From positions 1-34,072 of the IMG/VR virus record IMGVR_UViG_3300023301_000048: DNA of 34,072 nucleotides; one strand, written 5' to 3'. Numbering within the stretch: position 1 is the stretch's first letter; each line of letters starts with the position of its first letter. A model generated the notes under the pieces. The model saw only the letters and a program-made list of their open reading frames with translations. It did not search any database and was not told where the DNA came from. Made by a program: the position numbers and the translations under genes. The stretch is from a virus. Positions 1-6,494 of the stretch are shown in pieces.

Positions 1-463
1 CGTCGTTGCGTCTGTTGATGAGGCCCTGAAACGGCCGGCCGTTTGCATTGACGTATAGGTCAAATGAGCGCGCGCATTCTTCGTACTTCCCCGCGTTAAT
101 GCGCGATATCTGTTGCGCCGATCCAGCGATTCCGAGGTTAAACGCGAACGAGCACATTGCATCAAACATGCTCTGGGTAACTGGCGCTTTGATGAGTTCG
201 CCTAGCGACTCCTCAACTTCATCAAGCTCGACGTCGAGTTCCGACTCTGCTTCGGCGCGTGTGAGCGTGTCGCCCTGTCGCACCATGCGACGGCCGAACT
301 TGCGCCTCGCATCGGCATCGTAGCCAGTCGTGCCAAAGCCAATGGTCGTCACGCTCCAACCGTGTGCGACGTCGGGATACGCCTCGCAATCTCCGTTAGG
401 TAACGCGCGGTGGTAGCCTTCCCATAGCTTCACAAGAGAATCACATGCTGGTGAGCGCTTCAT
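1..463 (-). CDS. GH24 phage lysozyme (endolysin), 3' part outside window
   Basis: The visible 154 codons match the phage lysozyme (GH24) family, which cleaves the glycan strands of peptidoglycan at lysis. The N-terminal LVKLWEGY carries the catalytic Glu (E15), followed by AYPD (D31) and TTIGFG (T40), the expected Glu/Asp/Thr triad. A later segment with TQSMFDAMCSFAFNLG and then GLINRR matches the conserved C-terminal helix and GL-x-x-RR element. The Glu-Asp spacing is longer than in T4 lysozyme, as in many P22/R21-type enzymes. No signal peptide or SAR segment is visible, so export should need a holin. The ATG at 463 has a GGGAG site and overlaps the upstream stop as ATGA. The gene runs off the left edge before its stop. 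Confidence 0.9.
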   Translation of the reverse strand, partial: MKRSPACDSLVKLWEGYHRALPNGDCEAYPDVAHGWSVTTIGFGTTGYDADARRKFGRRMVRQGDTLTRAEAESELDVELDEVEESLGELIKAPVTQSMFDAMCSFAFNLGIAGSAQQISRINAGKYEECARSFDLYVNANGRPFQGLINRRND

Positions 464-666
464 TGTGTCTCCCTTTCTTTGAGTGGCCTGCCTGGATAAG
501 TGTCGTCGTTTTTGCTCATCCATGTGCGCAAGTTTGGCGTATCTTCAGCTTTGAAGATACCGACAACGCGGCCGGTGTGATCGTATTGAGTCACGACGTC
601 AAGAGAGTCTATCGTAAAGCGCGCGTTGCCGCACATGACAGTGCGGAGGGATTCAGGATCGTGCAA
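460..666 (-). CDS. Small hypothetical protein upstream of endolysin
   Basis: A short protein of unknown function ending in PGRPLKERETQ, translationally coupled to the endolysin by an ATGA overlap. The start is uncertain. TTG at 666 has a GGAG site 7 nt upstream and gives 68 residues. GTG at 705 lies inside a 6-bp hairpin and gives 81. ATG at 636 has no visible ribosome site. The body (ARFTIDSLDVVTQYD, GRVVGIF) reads as a small beta-rich fold, but no family is recognised. The coupling suggests it is made together with the lysozyme. Confidence 0.55.
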   Translation of the reverse strand: MHDPESLRTVMCGNARFTIDSLDVVTQYDHTGRVVGIFKAEDTPNLRTWMSKNDDTYPGRPLKERETQ

Positions 667-698
667 AGGTTGGCTCCGTTCAATACAGAAAAGGGCAA

Positions 699-721
699 CC
701 CGCACCGGGTTAGGATGCGGG
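699..721 (-). promoter_or_regulatory. Intergenic hairpin (stem CCCGCA/TGCGGG)
   Basis: On the minus strand a perfect 6-bp stem with an 11-nt loop sits between the 55-residue and 68-residue genes and is followed by TTGCCCTTTT. It could be a weak terminator, an attenuator or an mRNA end-protecting structure upstream of the endolysin. The T-run is interrupted, so termination is only a possibility. Confidence 0.3.
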
Positions 722-738
722 CCGCCCCTGGCGGGAGG

Positions 739-906
739 TTATTCTTCAAAGGAAAGGCTGATTGAAAAGCGCGCGTTAATGTTATTTCTTAGCTCTATCA
801 TCCTCGCCAGAGCGTTGTCGTAGGAATCAAATGAGCCGAGTTCGTGGGTTTCCATTCCGTCGGGATTCGAGACGCGTGCAATTACGGTGTAAATTGTCTT
901 CTTCAT
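739..906 (-). CDS. Small hypothetical protein (55 aa)
   Basis: Starts MKKTIYTVIARVSNPDG at an ATG with a GGAG site 8 nt upstream; a longer in-frame extension to 963 lacks a comparable site and is not used. The chain alternates hydrophobic strands (TIYTVIARV, RFSISLSF) around an acidic helix (YDNALARMIELRNN). It belongs to the leftward run of small genes ending in the endolysin. No known family is recognised and function is unknown. The compact size and clear ribosome site support a real gene. Confidence 0.55.
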   Translation of the reverse strand: MKKTIYTVIARVSNPDGMETHELGSFDSYDNALARMIELRNNINARFSISLSFEE

Positions 907-986
907 GATTCGTTCTCCGCCAGGAGTTGAGTGTTGCTTCCCGTTATCGGGAGGTATTTGCACCTTGCGCTATCGCAACCTGACTG

Positions 987-1199
987 TCAAGAGGCATGCA
1001 TAACTATTTTGCGGGCGGGCTTGGACCCCTCAATAATCCTGGGAGGAAGGGGGATAAGCCAGTTGCCGCCAGGCTCTTTGAACGAGTCAATGACGCGGCC
1101 TTCCGCGCACAATTGGCGCAGGCGCTGAGTCGTCACGCCTAAAATATCAGAGACTTCGGTAATGCTGGCGTACTTCTTCTTGTTGATAACCATCGGCAT
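987..1199 (-). CDS. MerR/excisionase-like helix-turn-helix protein
   Basis: This 70-residue protein has a helix-turn-helix typical of small excisionase or MerR-type binders: YASITEVSDILGVTTQRLRQL (about residues 10-30), then a GRVIDSFKEPGGNWLIP wing. Such proteins bind DNA and act as regulators, excisionases or origin-binding factors. The ATG at 1199 has GAGGAG 8 nt upstream. It lies in the leftward gene set just past the iteron array at 1554-1899, so binding to those iterons or to the 3387/3542 palindromes is a reasonable inference but not shown. No integrase is seen nearby, which makes a pure excisionase role less likely. Confidence 0.7.
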   Translation of the reverse strand: MPMVINKKKYASITEVSDILGVTTQRLRQLCAEGRVIDSFKEPGGNWLIPLPPRIIEGSKPARKIVMHAS

Positions 1200-1254
1200 C
1201 TGTGTTGCTCCTCAGCAAGGCGAGCTATCGGTTCACCATACAGCAGAGCCAACG

Positions 1255-1461
1255 TCAAGGGAAATCCTGCCGGGCATCGTAGGCCAGCCCTTGCGCCATG
1301 GCCTCGACGAGGCGCTCGAAGTCGACCCGCAGGTCCAGGAGCTCGCCAGAGAGGCTAGAGATGGAAACGTATCCGGCCTCGGCCCGGACGCCCGTGATGG
1401 CGCTGTAAGGCACGATTCGGGGGTGGCCTGAGACGTCGAGGGGATTGGCGACGAGGATCAT
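1255..1461 (-). CDS. Small hypothetical protein (68 aa) beside the iteron region
   Basis: Starts MILVANPLDVSGHPRIVPYS at an ATG with AGGAG 7 nt upstream; a further upstream start at 1500 has no better site. The pattern of short beta strands (PRIVPYSAITGV, GYVSISSL, ELLDLRVDF) ending in a helix (ERLVEAMAQGL) is faintly like small FlbD-type beta-barrel proteins, a weak resemblance only. It is the first gene leftward of the iteron array. Function unknown. Confidence 0.5.
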   Translation of the reverse strand: MILVANPLDVSGHPRIVPYSAITGVRAEAGYVSISSLSGELLDLRVDFERLVEAMAQGLAYDARQDFP

Positions 1462-1553
1462 GGGTGGTCTCCTGGGAAGATGCCCAACTATGTAACACAT
1501 TCGTCTGTCACTGATGGGGGCATCATTGACACTCTCAAACTGGCCAACGGGCC

Positions 1554-1899
1554 GATTGCGTTGGTTGCGTTGCCGATGCGTCGGCCTGTCGACGCAGCAA
1601 ACTTTTCTAGTGAGAGTTGAACATCTCTTTGGTTGCGTTGGTTGCGTCTACGGCGCTTAAATATATAAAAATAAAAAGAGCAAAAAAGTAGCAAAGCTTT
1701 GGGCCTTGCTGATTTAGATCTATTGTAAGTTAGCGTATTTTAAACGTTCTTCTCCAATCCTCTCTTTAATGTAAAGAGGGGCGTTTGGAGTCTTTCAGGG
1801 AGCCGACGCAACCAACGCAACCAATTCATTGTCGTTGTGGCAGTAGGCTCGATTGCTGCGTCGGGTACCCTGCGCATCATAGACGCAATCAACGCAATC
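1554..1899. repeat. Symmetric iteron array; candidate origin or partition site
   Basis: No gene is supported from 1462 to 1925. Nine-base units of the form GRTTGCGTY occur as tandem pairs: 1554-1571 and 1631-1648 on the plus strand, and 1805-1822 and 1882-1899 in inverse orientation. The inner pairs are an 18-bp perfect inverted repeat (GGTTGCGTTGGTTGCGTC). A further mirrored pair, GACGCAGCAAAC at 1591-1602 and GATTGCTGCGTC at 1851-1862, shares the same axis at about 1726.5. The interior has an A+T-rich tract (about 1659-1745) and a hairpin with a 7-bp stem (1762-1768 with 1772-1778). Iterons plus an AT-rich unwinding region are hallmarks of replication origins; a partition site or operator cluster is the alternative. 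Confidence 0.7.
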
Positions 1900-1925
1900 A
1901 AAAACAGGGCAACCAACTGATTTAG

Positions 1926-3503
1926 TTATACATGACTTCCCCCCGTCCGCAATGGACGCTCCAAAAAGCCCGGACGGGCTCTCTTTGGTGGTAGCTCAGA
2001 GTTTACATTCTGGCGCATGCTTTCGAGAATCTGCAATGTGTTCGCGTTTGCGTCGCTTTTCGTCTGACCTTCTCGGGCGCCGTGGTTAAGCGCGTACTTC
2101 ACATGCCCCCTGCGGTTGCCTCCTCGGCCCTGGGGCGGAGCCGCGTCCACCTCGACTAGATGCCCATTTCTCACCAGCCACGTCAGAACCTGCTCTGGAC
2201 CCTGTAGGCCGAGCTTGGCCTTCGCCGAGCGCAGGGCGTACTTGCCGCTGTGGTCGAAGATCTTTGAAGCGCTGTAGGCCTCGCCAGCGAGTGTCTCGGT
2301 AGCGAACCAATGCAGGACGGCCTGGCAGATGACGTCAAAGTCGCCCGCCCGAACGCCAATCAGGCGCTTGACCGTCTGCCATTGCCAACGTCCGAATGCG
2401 ACGGCGAACGCAAAGTCGGATTCGTCCTCCGCTAATCTGCCGCATCCTATGGCATGGATGGTAGCGAGCTTGCGGACCCTTGAGGCCAGACGCGAACGGA
2501 TAGACGCAAGCAAAACTTCTACGCCATCTTCAAGCGTTTCTTGCTCTGCGTCGAGCTCGTCATACCAAGCGTCCAGGGTGGCGCTAGGGCCGGAGCATCC
2601 GGCGAAATTCACTCGAGACGGCCCGGCGAAGCACGCCATCGCGGACGCCTCGTCGAAGGCGACATACGCTTGCCTGTGGATTTTCTCTAAAGTTGCTACA
2701 ATAGCAGGCGACGGACTCCAATTCGGCTTGCCGACTCGCGGCACTTTGAGCCTGACGTCCGACATCATGAACAGGTAACGACTCGCGCATCCGTCGCTGA
2801 TGAATTTGCGAGCAGCGAACAGATCCGTGAGGGTTTCGTTCGTGGTTGCGCACAAATGACTCACGACGGGGCGCTCAACAGCCTTCAGCGATTTGCCTTC
2901 GGTGCGCGCATTCATCGCTTCGAGGAATCCGCCTTCGTAAACTCCCAGGAACCGACGCACATAGGCCCGCGCAGGGTCGCTTCGATGAATGTAGGCGTCC
3001 TCTACTTGTAGGCCCCATTCGTCATCAAGGTAGATGCGCGTATGTCTCGCGACGAGCGCCTCTTGGAACGCGTTTTCATGCGATGGGCGGGGGGCGATGA
3101 TGCTCTGTTTTTCGGCCATACCGATCGCATCGAGAGCTTTTAAGTGACGGCGCGCTACCGAGAGGAAGGACGATTTCGACACCGAGCTGTGACCAGCAAG
3201 GCAGATGTAGAGATTAGGTGATTCGTCTTGAGGCCAGACGTAGGCGGACTGATAAACCGCAGCCTGAATGGCGAGGGCGGTACCCAAGCGAAACTCTGGA
3301 ATGGGAAGCGTGTAGCGTTGCATGTCATCGGCAAGAGCGCGTGTTAGTCCGCTTGACAGGGCCATGACTTGTTCTATTGTAGACACGTGGACTCCACAGG
3401 TAGTGTGTAGGGTCAGTCTCTCACCCCAGGTTTGCCCCCTGGGGTTTTTCTTTGTTATCTTGGAAAGTTCGACCATTCCATCACACATCGGCTGCGCGGT
3501 CAA
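1926..3503 (-). CDS. DUF3987-type P-loop replication protein (primase/helicase-like)
   Basis: The protein has the layout of DUF3987/YfjI-like P-loop proteins, which often stand in for a helicase or primase-associated ATPase in phages and islands. SPNLYICLAGHSSVSKSSF (about residues 95-113) is a Walker A region in which the usual glycines are replaced (GHSSVSKSS). RIYLDDEWG (about 156-164) is the Walker B. FISDGCASRYLFMM fits the family's sensor-like segment. The C-terminal third is a probable winged helix (AKAKLGLQGPEQVLTWLVRNGHLVEV). The start is unsettled: TTG 3503 has GGAG 8 nt upstream, but residues 1-46 use rare codons and overlap a plus-strand promoter/terminator pair, so ATG 3365 (479 aa, near-leaderless behind TACAAT) is a serious alternative. 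It lies beside the iteron array. Confidence 0.75.
   Translation of the reverse strand: MTAQPMCDGMVELSKITKKNPRGQTWGERLTLHTTCGVHVSTIEQVMALSSGLTRALADDMQRYTLPIPEFRLGTALAIQAAVYQSAYVWPQDESPNLYICLAGHSSVSKSSFLSVARRHLKALDAIGMAEKQSIIAPRPSHENAFQEALVARHTRIYLDDEWGLQVEDAYIHRSDPARAYVRRFLGVYEGGFLEAMNARTEGKSLKAVERPVVSHLCATTNETLTDLFAARKFISDGCASRYLFMMSDVRLKVPRVGKPNWSPSPAIVATLEKIHRQAYVAFDEASAMACFAGPSRVNFAGCSGPSATLDAWYDELDAEQETLEDGVEVLLASIRSRLASRVRKLATIHAIGCGRLAEDESDFAFAVAFGRWQWQTVKRLIGVRAGDFDVICQAVLHWFATETLAGEAYSASKIFDHSGKYALRSAKAKLGLQGPEQVLTWLVRNGHLVEVDAAPPQGRGGNRRGHVKYALNHGAREGQTKSDANANTLQILESMRQNVNSELPPKRARPGFLERPLRTGGSHV
3353..3380 (+). promoter_or_regulatory. Candidate promoter for an antisense RNA
   Basis: TTGACA (3353-3358), a 16-nt spacer and TATTGT (3375-3380) form a good sigma70-like promoter reading rightward inside the 5' part of the minus-strand replication gene. 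On the opposite strand TACAAT (3381-3376) forms a possible leftward -10 box, so two promoters may overlap back to back. A GTGGACTCCAC palindrome at 3387-3397 lies at the expected start site. Confidence 0.45.
3387..3450 (+). ncRNA. Candidate antisense small RNA against the replication gene 5' end
   Basis: A short RNA of about 60-65 nt is predicted from the promoter at 3353-3380 to an intrinsic terminator. It begins near the GTGGACTCCAC palindrome, which can fold as GTGG/CCAC with an ACT loop. It ends in CCCCAGG (3424-3430) paired with CCTGGGG (3438-3444), followed by five T residues. It is complementary to the leader or first codons of the DUF3987 gene mRNA. Antisense RNAs of this geometry control replication genes in several plasmids; that this one does so is inference. 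Confidence 0.4.
3424..3449 (+). terminator. Intrinsic terminator (plus strand)
   Basis: A perfect 7-bp G+C-rich stem, CCCCAGG with CCTGGGG, has a 7-nt loop and is followed directly by TTTTTCTTT. It is one of the most canonical intrinsic terminators in the window. It reads rightward but lies opposite the minus-strand replication gene and upstream of the rightward operon promoter, so its natural client is a short RNA started just upstream. Confidence 0.75.
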
Positions 3504-3520
3504 GGAAGCTTCTCCGCTCC

Positions 3521-3556
3521 TTGACAGAGTTCACAAGCGCCGTTACGTTGCGTAAC
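3521..3556 (+). promoter_or_regulatory. Rightward early promoter with palindromic operator candidate
   Basis: TTGACA at 3521-3526, a 17-nt spacer and TACGTT at 3544-3549 make a promoter with a perfect -35 and a weak -10 just upstream of the Sak4-like gene. A perfect palindrome, GTTACG-TTG-CGTAAC (3542-3556), covers the -10 box, as expected for a repressor operator. It contains the iteron core TTGCGT. A 5-bp hairpin (CCGCA/TGCGG, 3556-3569) follows in the leader. Confidence 0.5.
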
Positions 3557-3588
3557 CGCAAATGTGCGGCAATGTGGAAAGGTGGAAA

Positions 3589-4326
3589 ATGAACGATGTC
3601 TCGTTTGAGATTATCGAAGGAAAGCAGCGTGAGCCGTGGACGGCATTCCTGTACGGCGTTCCAGGCATAGGAAAATCGTGGCTTGCATCTAAAGCGCCCA
3701 AGGCTCTTTTTGCAGATGCGGAAGGCGGAACGGGCAAGCTAGACGTGCGGCGCGTTGTCATCAAAACGCACATCGACTTATTTAAGTTTCTTGGCTGGGC
3801 CGCGAAACAAGACGCAGAAACTATCGTCATCGATAGCGCCACGGCAGTGGAGAAACTCCTCACTGCGGGTGTCCTTGCGGACAATGGTTGGCCGAATCTT
3901 CAGAAGCCGGGCTACGGAAAAGGGTACGACGTTCTCAAAAGCTACTGGCAGAAATTCCTTAACGGCGTGGCTTACCTGCGCGATAATGGCAAAAACGTCA
4001 TCATCGTTGGCCACGCGCGCGTGAAGCCCTTTGCAGACCCATTAGGCGAGGGATACGACCGCTACGAGCCTGACGTCGACAAGAACGTCTCGCCCCTTAT
4101 AGCGGCCGCTGTAGACAGTGTGTTGTTCATGCGGGCGCGGACTATCTTGAAGGAAAGCGAAGACGAAAAGCGCAAGATTGCTATAGGGGAAGGCGCGGAA
4201 GTCTGGACTTCACCTTCACCAGCGCAAATGAGCAAAAACAGATTCGACCTACCGCCTCTTATCGTCATTCCTCGCGTGCGAGAAGGCGAATCGTTCACTG
4301 ATAACCTATGGAGTCTAATGAAATGA
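3589..4326 (+). CDS. Sak4-like ATP-binding recombination protein (AAA_24 family)
   Basis: A 245-residue RecA-like ATPase of the AAA_24/Sak4 group, phage proteins that promote single-strand annealing or recombination. Walker A is GVPGIGKS (residues 23-30) and Walker B ends in ETIVIDSA (77-84, D82). The start ATG 3589 follows an AAGGTGG site; a 9-codon longer version has no comparable site. It is the first gene of the rightward operon behind the promoter at 3521 and overlaps the following DUF669 gene as ATGA. Pairing of Sak4 with an SSB-like partner is a known arrangement and supports a recombination-dependent replication module. Confidence 0.85.
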   Translation: MNDVSFEIIEGKQREPWTAFLYGVPGIGKSWLASKAPKALFADAEGGTGKLDVRRVVIKTHIDLFKFLGWAAKQDAETIVIDSATAVEKLLTAGVLADNGWPNLQKPGYGKGYDVLKSYWQKFLNGVAYLRDNGKNVIIVGHARVKPFADPLGEGYDRYEPDVDKNVSPLIAAAVDSVLFMRARTILKESEDEKRKIAIGEGAEVWTSPSPAQMSKNRFDLPPLIVIPRVREGESFTDNLWSLMK

Positions 4327-4889
4327 GCTTCAATATTGACGAAGTGCCAGAGTCAAAAGAGTTTGAGTTCACCCTGCTTCCCGAAGGTGGCTATCGCGTT
4401 GTGATTGCTACGGCTGACTTTAAGTACAAGCAAGGTAACACGTCATCGAATTGGTTCTCGCTCTCGTTTGACGTCCTACCCTACTCGGGAGCGGGCGAGT
4501 ACGACCTTGCAGGGCGCAAACTGTTTATCAAGTTGACGTGGGAGAACGCTAACGCCATGGCGGTGGAGATCGGGAGAGGCAAGCTCGCCGACCTCATGTT
4601 TGCCGTAAGCGCAAAGAGCTTTAACTATCCATCCGAACTTATCCCTCAGCTCCTCAACAAGGAGCTCTACGTCCAAGTGGGCCACAAGGCACGCAAGGAT
4701 ACGGGCGCGATGGAGACTGACATTAAGGGGTTCTGGTCCGTGGGCGGTCGCCAGCGTTGCAAAGAGCCCAAGCCCATACCTGTGCCACCGTCCGCACAGG
4801 CCATCGCCACATCGCCCGCGCAGGCACCAAAACAGGCACCTAGGTACTCCAGTGACCCAGGGTTCGGCGACGCAGACGTTCCGTTCTAA
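4323..4889 (+). CDS. DUF669 protein, probable phage ssDNA-binding partner of Sak4
   Basis: The first 140 residues follow the DUF669 pattern: FTLLPEGGYRVVIATADFK, a WFSLSFDVL strand, GRKLFIKLTWEN, then a helix before LYVQVGHKARKDTG. Such proteins sit beside Sak4-type ATPases and are thought to bind single-stranded DNA. After a Pro/Ala-rich linker the chain ends GFGDADVPF, strikingly like the acidic tip (DDDIPF in E. coli) by which bacterial SSB recruits partners. ATG 4323 has GGAG 9 nt upstream and overlaps the previous stop, giving 188 residues. The G+C-rich hairpin after the stop may separate it from the next gene. Confidence 0.75.
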   Translation: MSFNIDEVPESKEFEFTLLPEGGYRVVIATADFKYKQGNTSSNWFSLSFDVLPYSGAGEYDLAGRKLFIKLTWENANAMAVEIGRGKLADLMFAVSAKSFNYPSELIPQLLNKELYVQVGHKARKDTGAMETDIKGFWSVGGRQRCKEPKPIPVPPSAQAIATSPAQAPKQAPRYSSDPGFGDADVPF

Positions 4890-4894
4890 CGCTC

Positions 4895-4919
4895 GCCCGC
4901 CTCGCGCGGGCCTTTCTTT
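4895..4919 (+). terminator. Intrinsic terminator-like hairpin
   Basis: GCCCGC (4895-4900) pairs with GCGGGC (4906-4911), followed by CTTTCTTT. It sits between the DUF669 and Gp157-like genes, with the next SD (GGAG) immediately after. Partial termination would lower expression of downstream operon genes relative to Sak4/DUF669. Confidence 0.55.
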
Positions 4920-4928
4920 GGAGTCCTT

Positions 4929-5468
4929 ATGACCGTCCGCTTCTCGCAAGCCATCCGCGACCTCGCAGACCTCGAAGCCGCGCTCGAAGAGGACCCGAGC
5001 ACGGCCCTGTCGGACTATGACCACCTCACGACAAATGCCCAGCAGGCTATTGACAGGCGAGGAATGTTTCTTAGCTCCCTGGCCTCTCGCGCGCAGCAGC
5101 TGCAGGAGCAAGAGGAACGCATCAAGGAGCACCGCAAGCGCCTGGAGAGCGCACACCGTTGGTTCACGGCTCAGACCCTGGCGTTCATCAAGGAACACTC
5201 CGAATGGACGTGGGAAGGCTTCGTGCATCGCTTTAAAGTGGTCAAAAACGGAGGGAAACAGGCGGTCGTGTGGTCGCCCATGGCCGAGCCGACGAAGCTC
5301 GACCGGGTTCTCTCTGATGAGCAGGCCGAGCGCTTCGGGCCGGATTGGACAGAGCGACGGGAAGTGTATGTGCTCAAGGCCGGGTACGAAGATGCGGTGC
5401 GCGCAGGCTCTGTGCCAAGCGGCGCGCTGACAGTGTTACCTCGCGGCGAACGGCTGGTGGTCGGATGA
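4929..5468 (+). CDS. Gp157-like coiled-coil phage protein
   Basis: This 179-residue protein resembles the siphovirus Gp157 family: an acidic N-terminal helix with ALEEDP, a long Gln/Glu/Arg/Lys-rich coiled coil (about 50-80, QLQEQEERIKEHRKRLE), a short strand region (FKVVKNGGKQAVVW), and the characteristic end in which AVRAGSVPSGALTV is followed by RLVVG. Gp157-type proteins commonly occur in phage recombination gene clusters; their exact biochemical role is unsettled. The ATG has GGAG 5 nt upstream. Its stop overlaps the next start as ATGA. Confidence 0.7.
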   Translation: MTVRFSQAIRDLADLEAALEEDPSTALSDYDHLTTNAQQAIDRRGMFLSSLASRAQQLQEQEERIKEHRKRLESAHRWFTAQTLAFIKEHSEWTWEGFVHRFKVVKNGGKQAVVWSPMAEPTKLDRVLSDEQAERFGPDWTERREVYVLKAGYEDAVRAGSVPSGALTVLPRGERLVVG

Positions 5469-5599
5469 TCAGCGAAGACGCTAAAGTTGTCATTCTTGCG
5501 CAGCTCAAAGAGGCTCTCGATATCCTCGTGTCAGAGAACGATTACGACGCCATTTTGTACGTCGTGGCGATGATGAAGACGGTGCATAATGGGGATTGA
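5465..5599 (+). CDS. Small hypothetical protein (44 aa)
   Basis: An ATGA overlap with the preceding gene starts a 44-residue acidic helical protein (VILAQLKEALDILVSENDYDAIL). It is translationally coupled and in turn overlaps the following start. No family is recognised. The length and helix pattern would fit a small regulatory or inhibitor protein, but this is not supported further. Confidence 0.55.
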   Translation: MISEDAKVVILAQLKEALDILVSENDYDAILYVVAMMKTVHNGD

Positions 5600-5813
5600 G
5601 TATGCACATACAGCGTCGATGCAGCTTCACGAATTGGCCTCGGGCCTCGTAGACAAAGAAGGCTTTGAAGAAGCAAAAGCGCTCGTCCTGACTTGGCGCA
5701 AATCATGCGGCAATAGTGACGAACGCGCATCGATAGTGATGGCGGCTTTGTGCATAGGCGCCATGAGCGTATTAGAGGTAAAAGCCGATGAAGAAGACAA
5801 AAGTTTCAACTGA
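5589..5813 (+). CDS. Small hypothetical protein (74 aa)
   Basis: Begins inside the end of the preceding gene and overlaps the next by 26 nt. The body is helical (MQLHELASGLVDKEGFEEAKALVLTW split by a turn, then ASIVMAALCIGAMSVLE), with a hydrophobic stretch that may be a buried helix rather than a membrane span. The ribosome site is weak, so the start (ATG 5589 or the ATG 10 codons on) is uncertain. Function unknown. Confidence 0.5.
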   Translation: MGIEYAHTASMQLHELASGLVDKEGFEEAKALVLTWRKSCGNSDERASIVMAALCIGAMSVLEVKADEEDKSFN

Positions 5814-6117
5814 CGAACTAGAACATCCGATGCCTGACAGGCCGGACCAGGGCGAAGAATTCCGGGCCTTCCACCAGACACTGTGGAAGATAGCGGCCAA
5901 CTGGGTCGCCAATGATGACGCCAAGCACGATAGGCTTACTCGTCAGGCTGTGAAGATATCGGAGGCGCTCGAAGGCCAAGACCCCTACTTCGCCTCTGCG
6001 GCTGTGTGTATGTGGCTTGATTATCACTTCGAGAACGCCAGCGCGAGCGGCGGCATGAAGCCGGAGCATGTGGTGCGGATACTGGCCCCACGAGATAGAC
6101 CGGAGAAGCCATGGTGA
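5788..6117 (+). CDS. Hypothetical protein (109 aa)
   Basis: Starts MKKTKVSTDELEHPMPD with GAGGT 8 nt upstream. It is mixed helical, with Trp-rich WKIAANWVANDDAKHD and a WLDYHFENA segment. It overlaps the previous gene by 26 nt and the next by 7 nt, consistent with a coupled early operon. No recognised domain; function unknown. Confidence 0.6.
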   Translation: MKKTKVSTDELEHPMPDRPDQGEEFRAFHQTLWKIAANWVANDDAKHDRLTRQAVKISEALEGQDPYFASAAVCMWLDYHFENASASGGMKPEHVVRILAPRDRPEKPW

Positions 6118-6494
6118 AGAAGGCGAAGATGCCAGACGATGAAGTCTACAAAGGACTCATTGCGGCGATTAGTGCAGCAAATGACCCGTCAGTAACAGGC
6201 AGCGATCTGATACGACTCGCGGCAGTGATAAAGAGTCTGGGGCCAAAGTACGGCCACATTGTGGAAGCGCAAGGGCATCAATTGGACCCGTCGATACAGC
6301 ATAACGAGAATTATAGATGGCTATTAAAGCGGGAGAGTAACCGCTCGGAAATAATCCTTGGCGACATTGAAAACAACGTATTATGTAGCCGCCGCATGGC
6401 GCTCAGGATTTCTAGATTTTGTAGTGAAATTGATGCTGATGTTTATTACGTTGACGGGTTTAATGATAACGGAATAGGGATTCAAGGAACATGA
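6111..6494 (+). CDS. Hypothetical protein (127 aa), AT-rich 3' half
   Basis: The ATG at 6111 has GGAG 5 nt upstream. The N-terminal half (DDEVYKGLIAAISAANDP, IRLAAVIKSLG) is helical and uses the operon's usual codons. From about 6300 the codons become rich in ATA, TTA, AAT and TAT, unlike the neighbours, so the C-terminal half may have a separate origin. It overlaps the helicase start as ATGA. No family recognised. Confidence 0.6.
   Translation: MVKKAKMPDDEVYKGLIAAISAANDPSVTGSDLIRLAAVIKSLGPKYGHIVEAQGHQLDPSIQHNENYRWLLKRESNRSEIILGDIENNVLCSRRMALRISRFCSEIDADVYYVDGFNDNGIGIQGT

Noticed and set aside
48-323. Plus-strand Ser-rich open frame at the left edge
   Set aside because: It is antisense to the endolysin, whose catalytic motifs are clear on the minus strand.
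1488-1694. A 68-residue minus-strand open frame in the iteron region
   Set aside because: It is built from the repeats (RRRRNQRNQRDV-type residues), has no ribosome site and low-complexity ends; the DNA is better explained as an iteron array.
1554-1899. CRISPR array
   Set aside because: Repeats are 9-18 bp, in both orientations around an axis and without uniform unique spacers, so they are iterons rather than CRISPR repeats.
4476-5228. Minus-strand open frame (250 codons) opposite DUF669 and Gp157-like genes
   Set aside because: It spans an intergenic terminator and two coupled plus-strand genes; composition is typical of a shadow frame.
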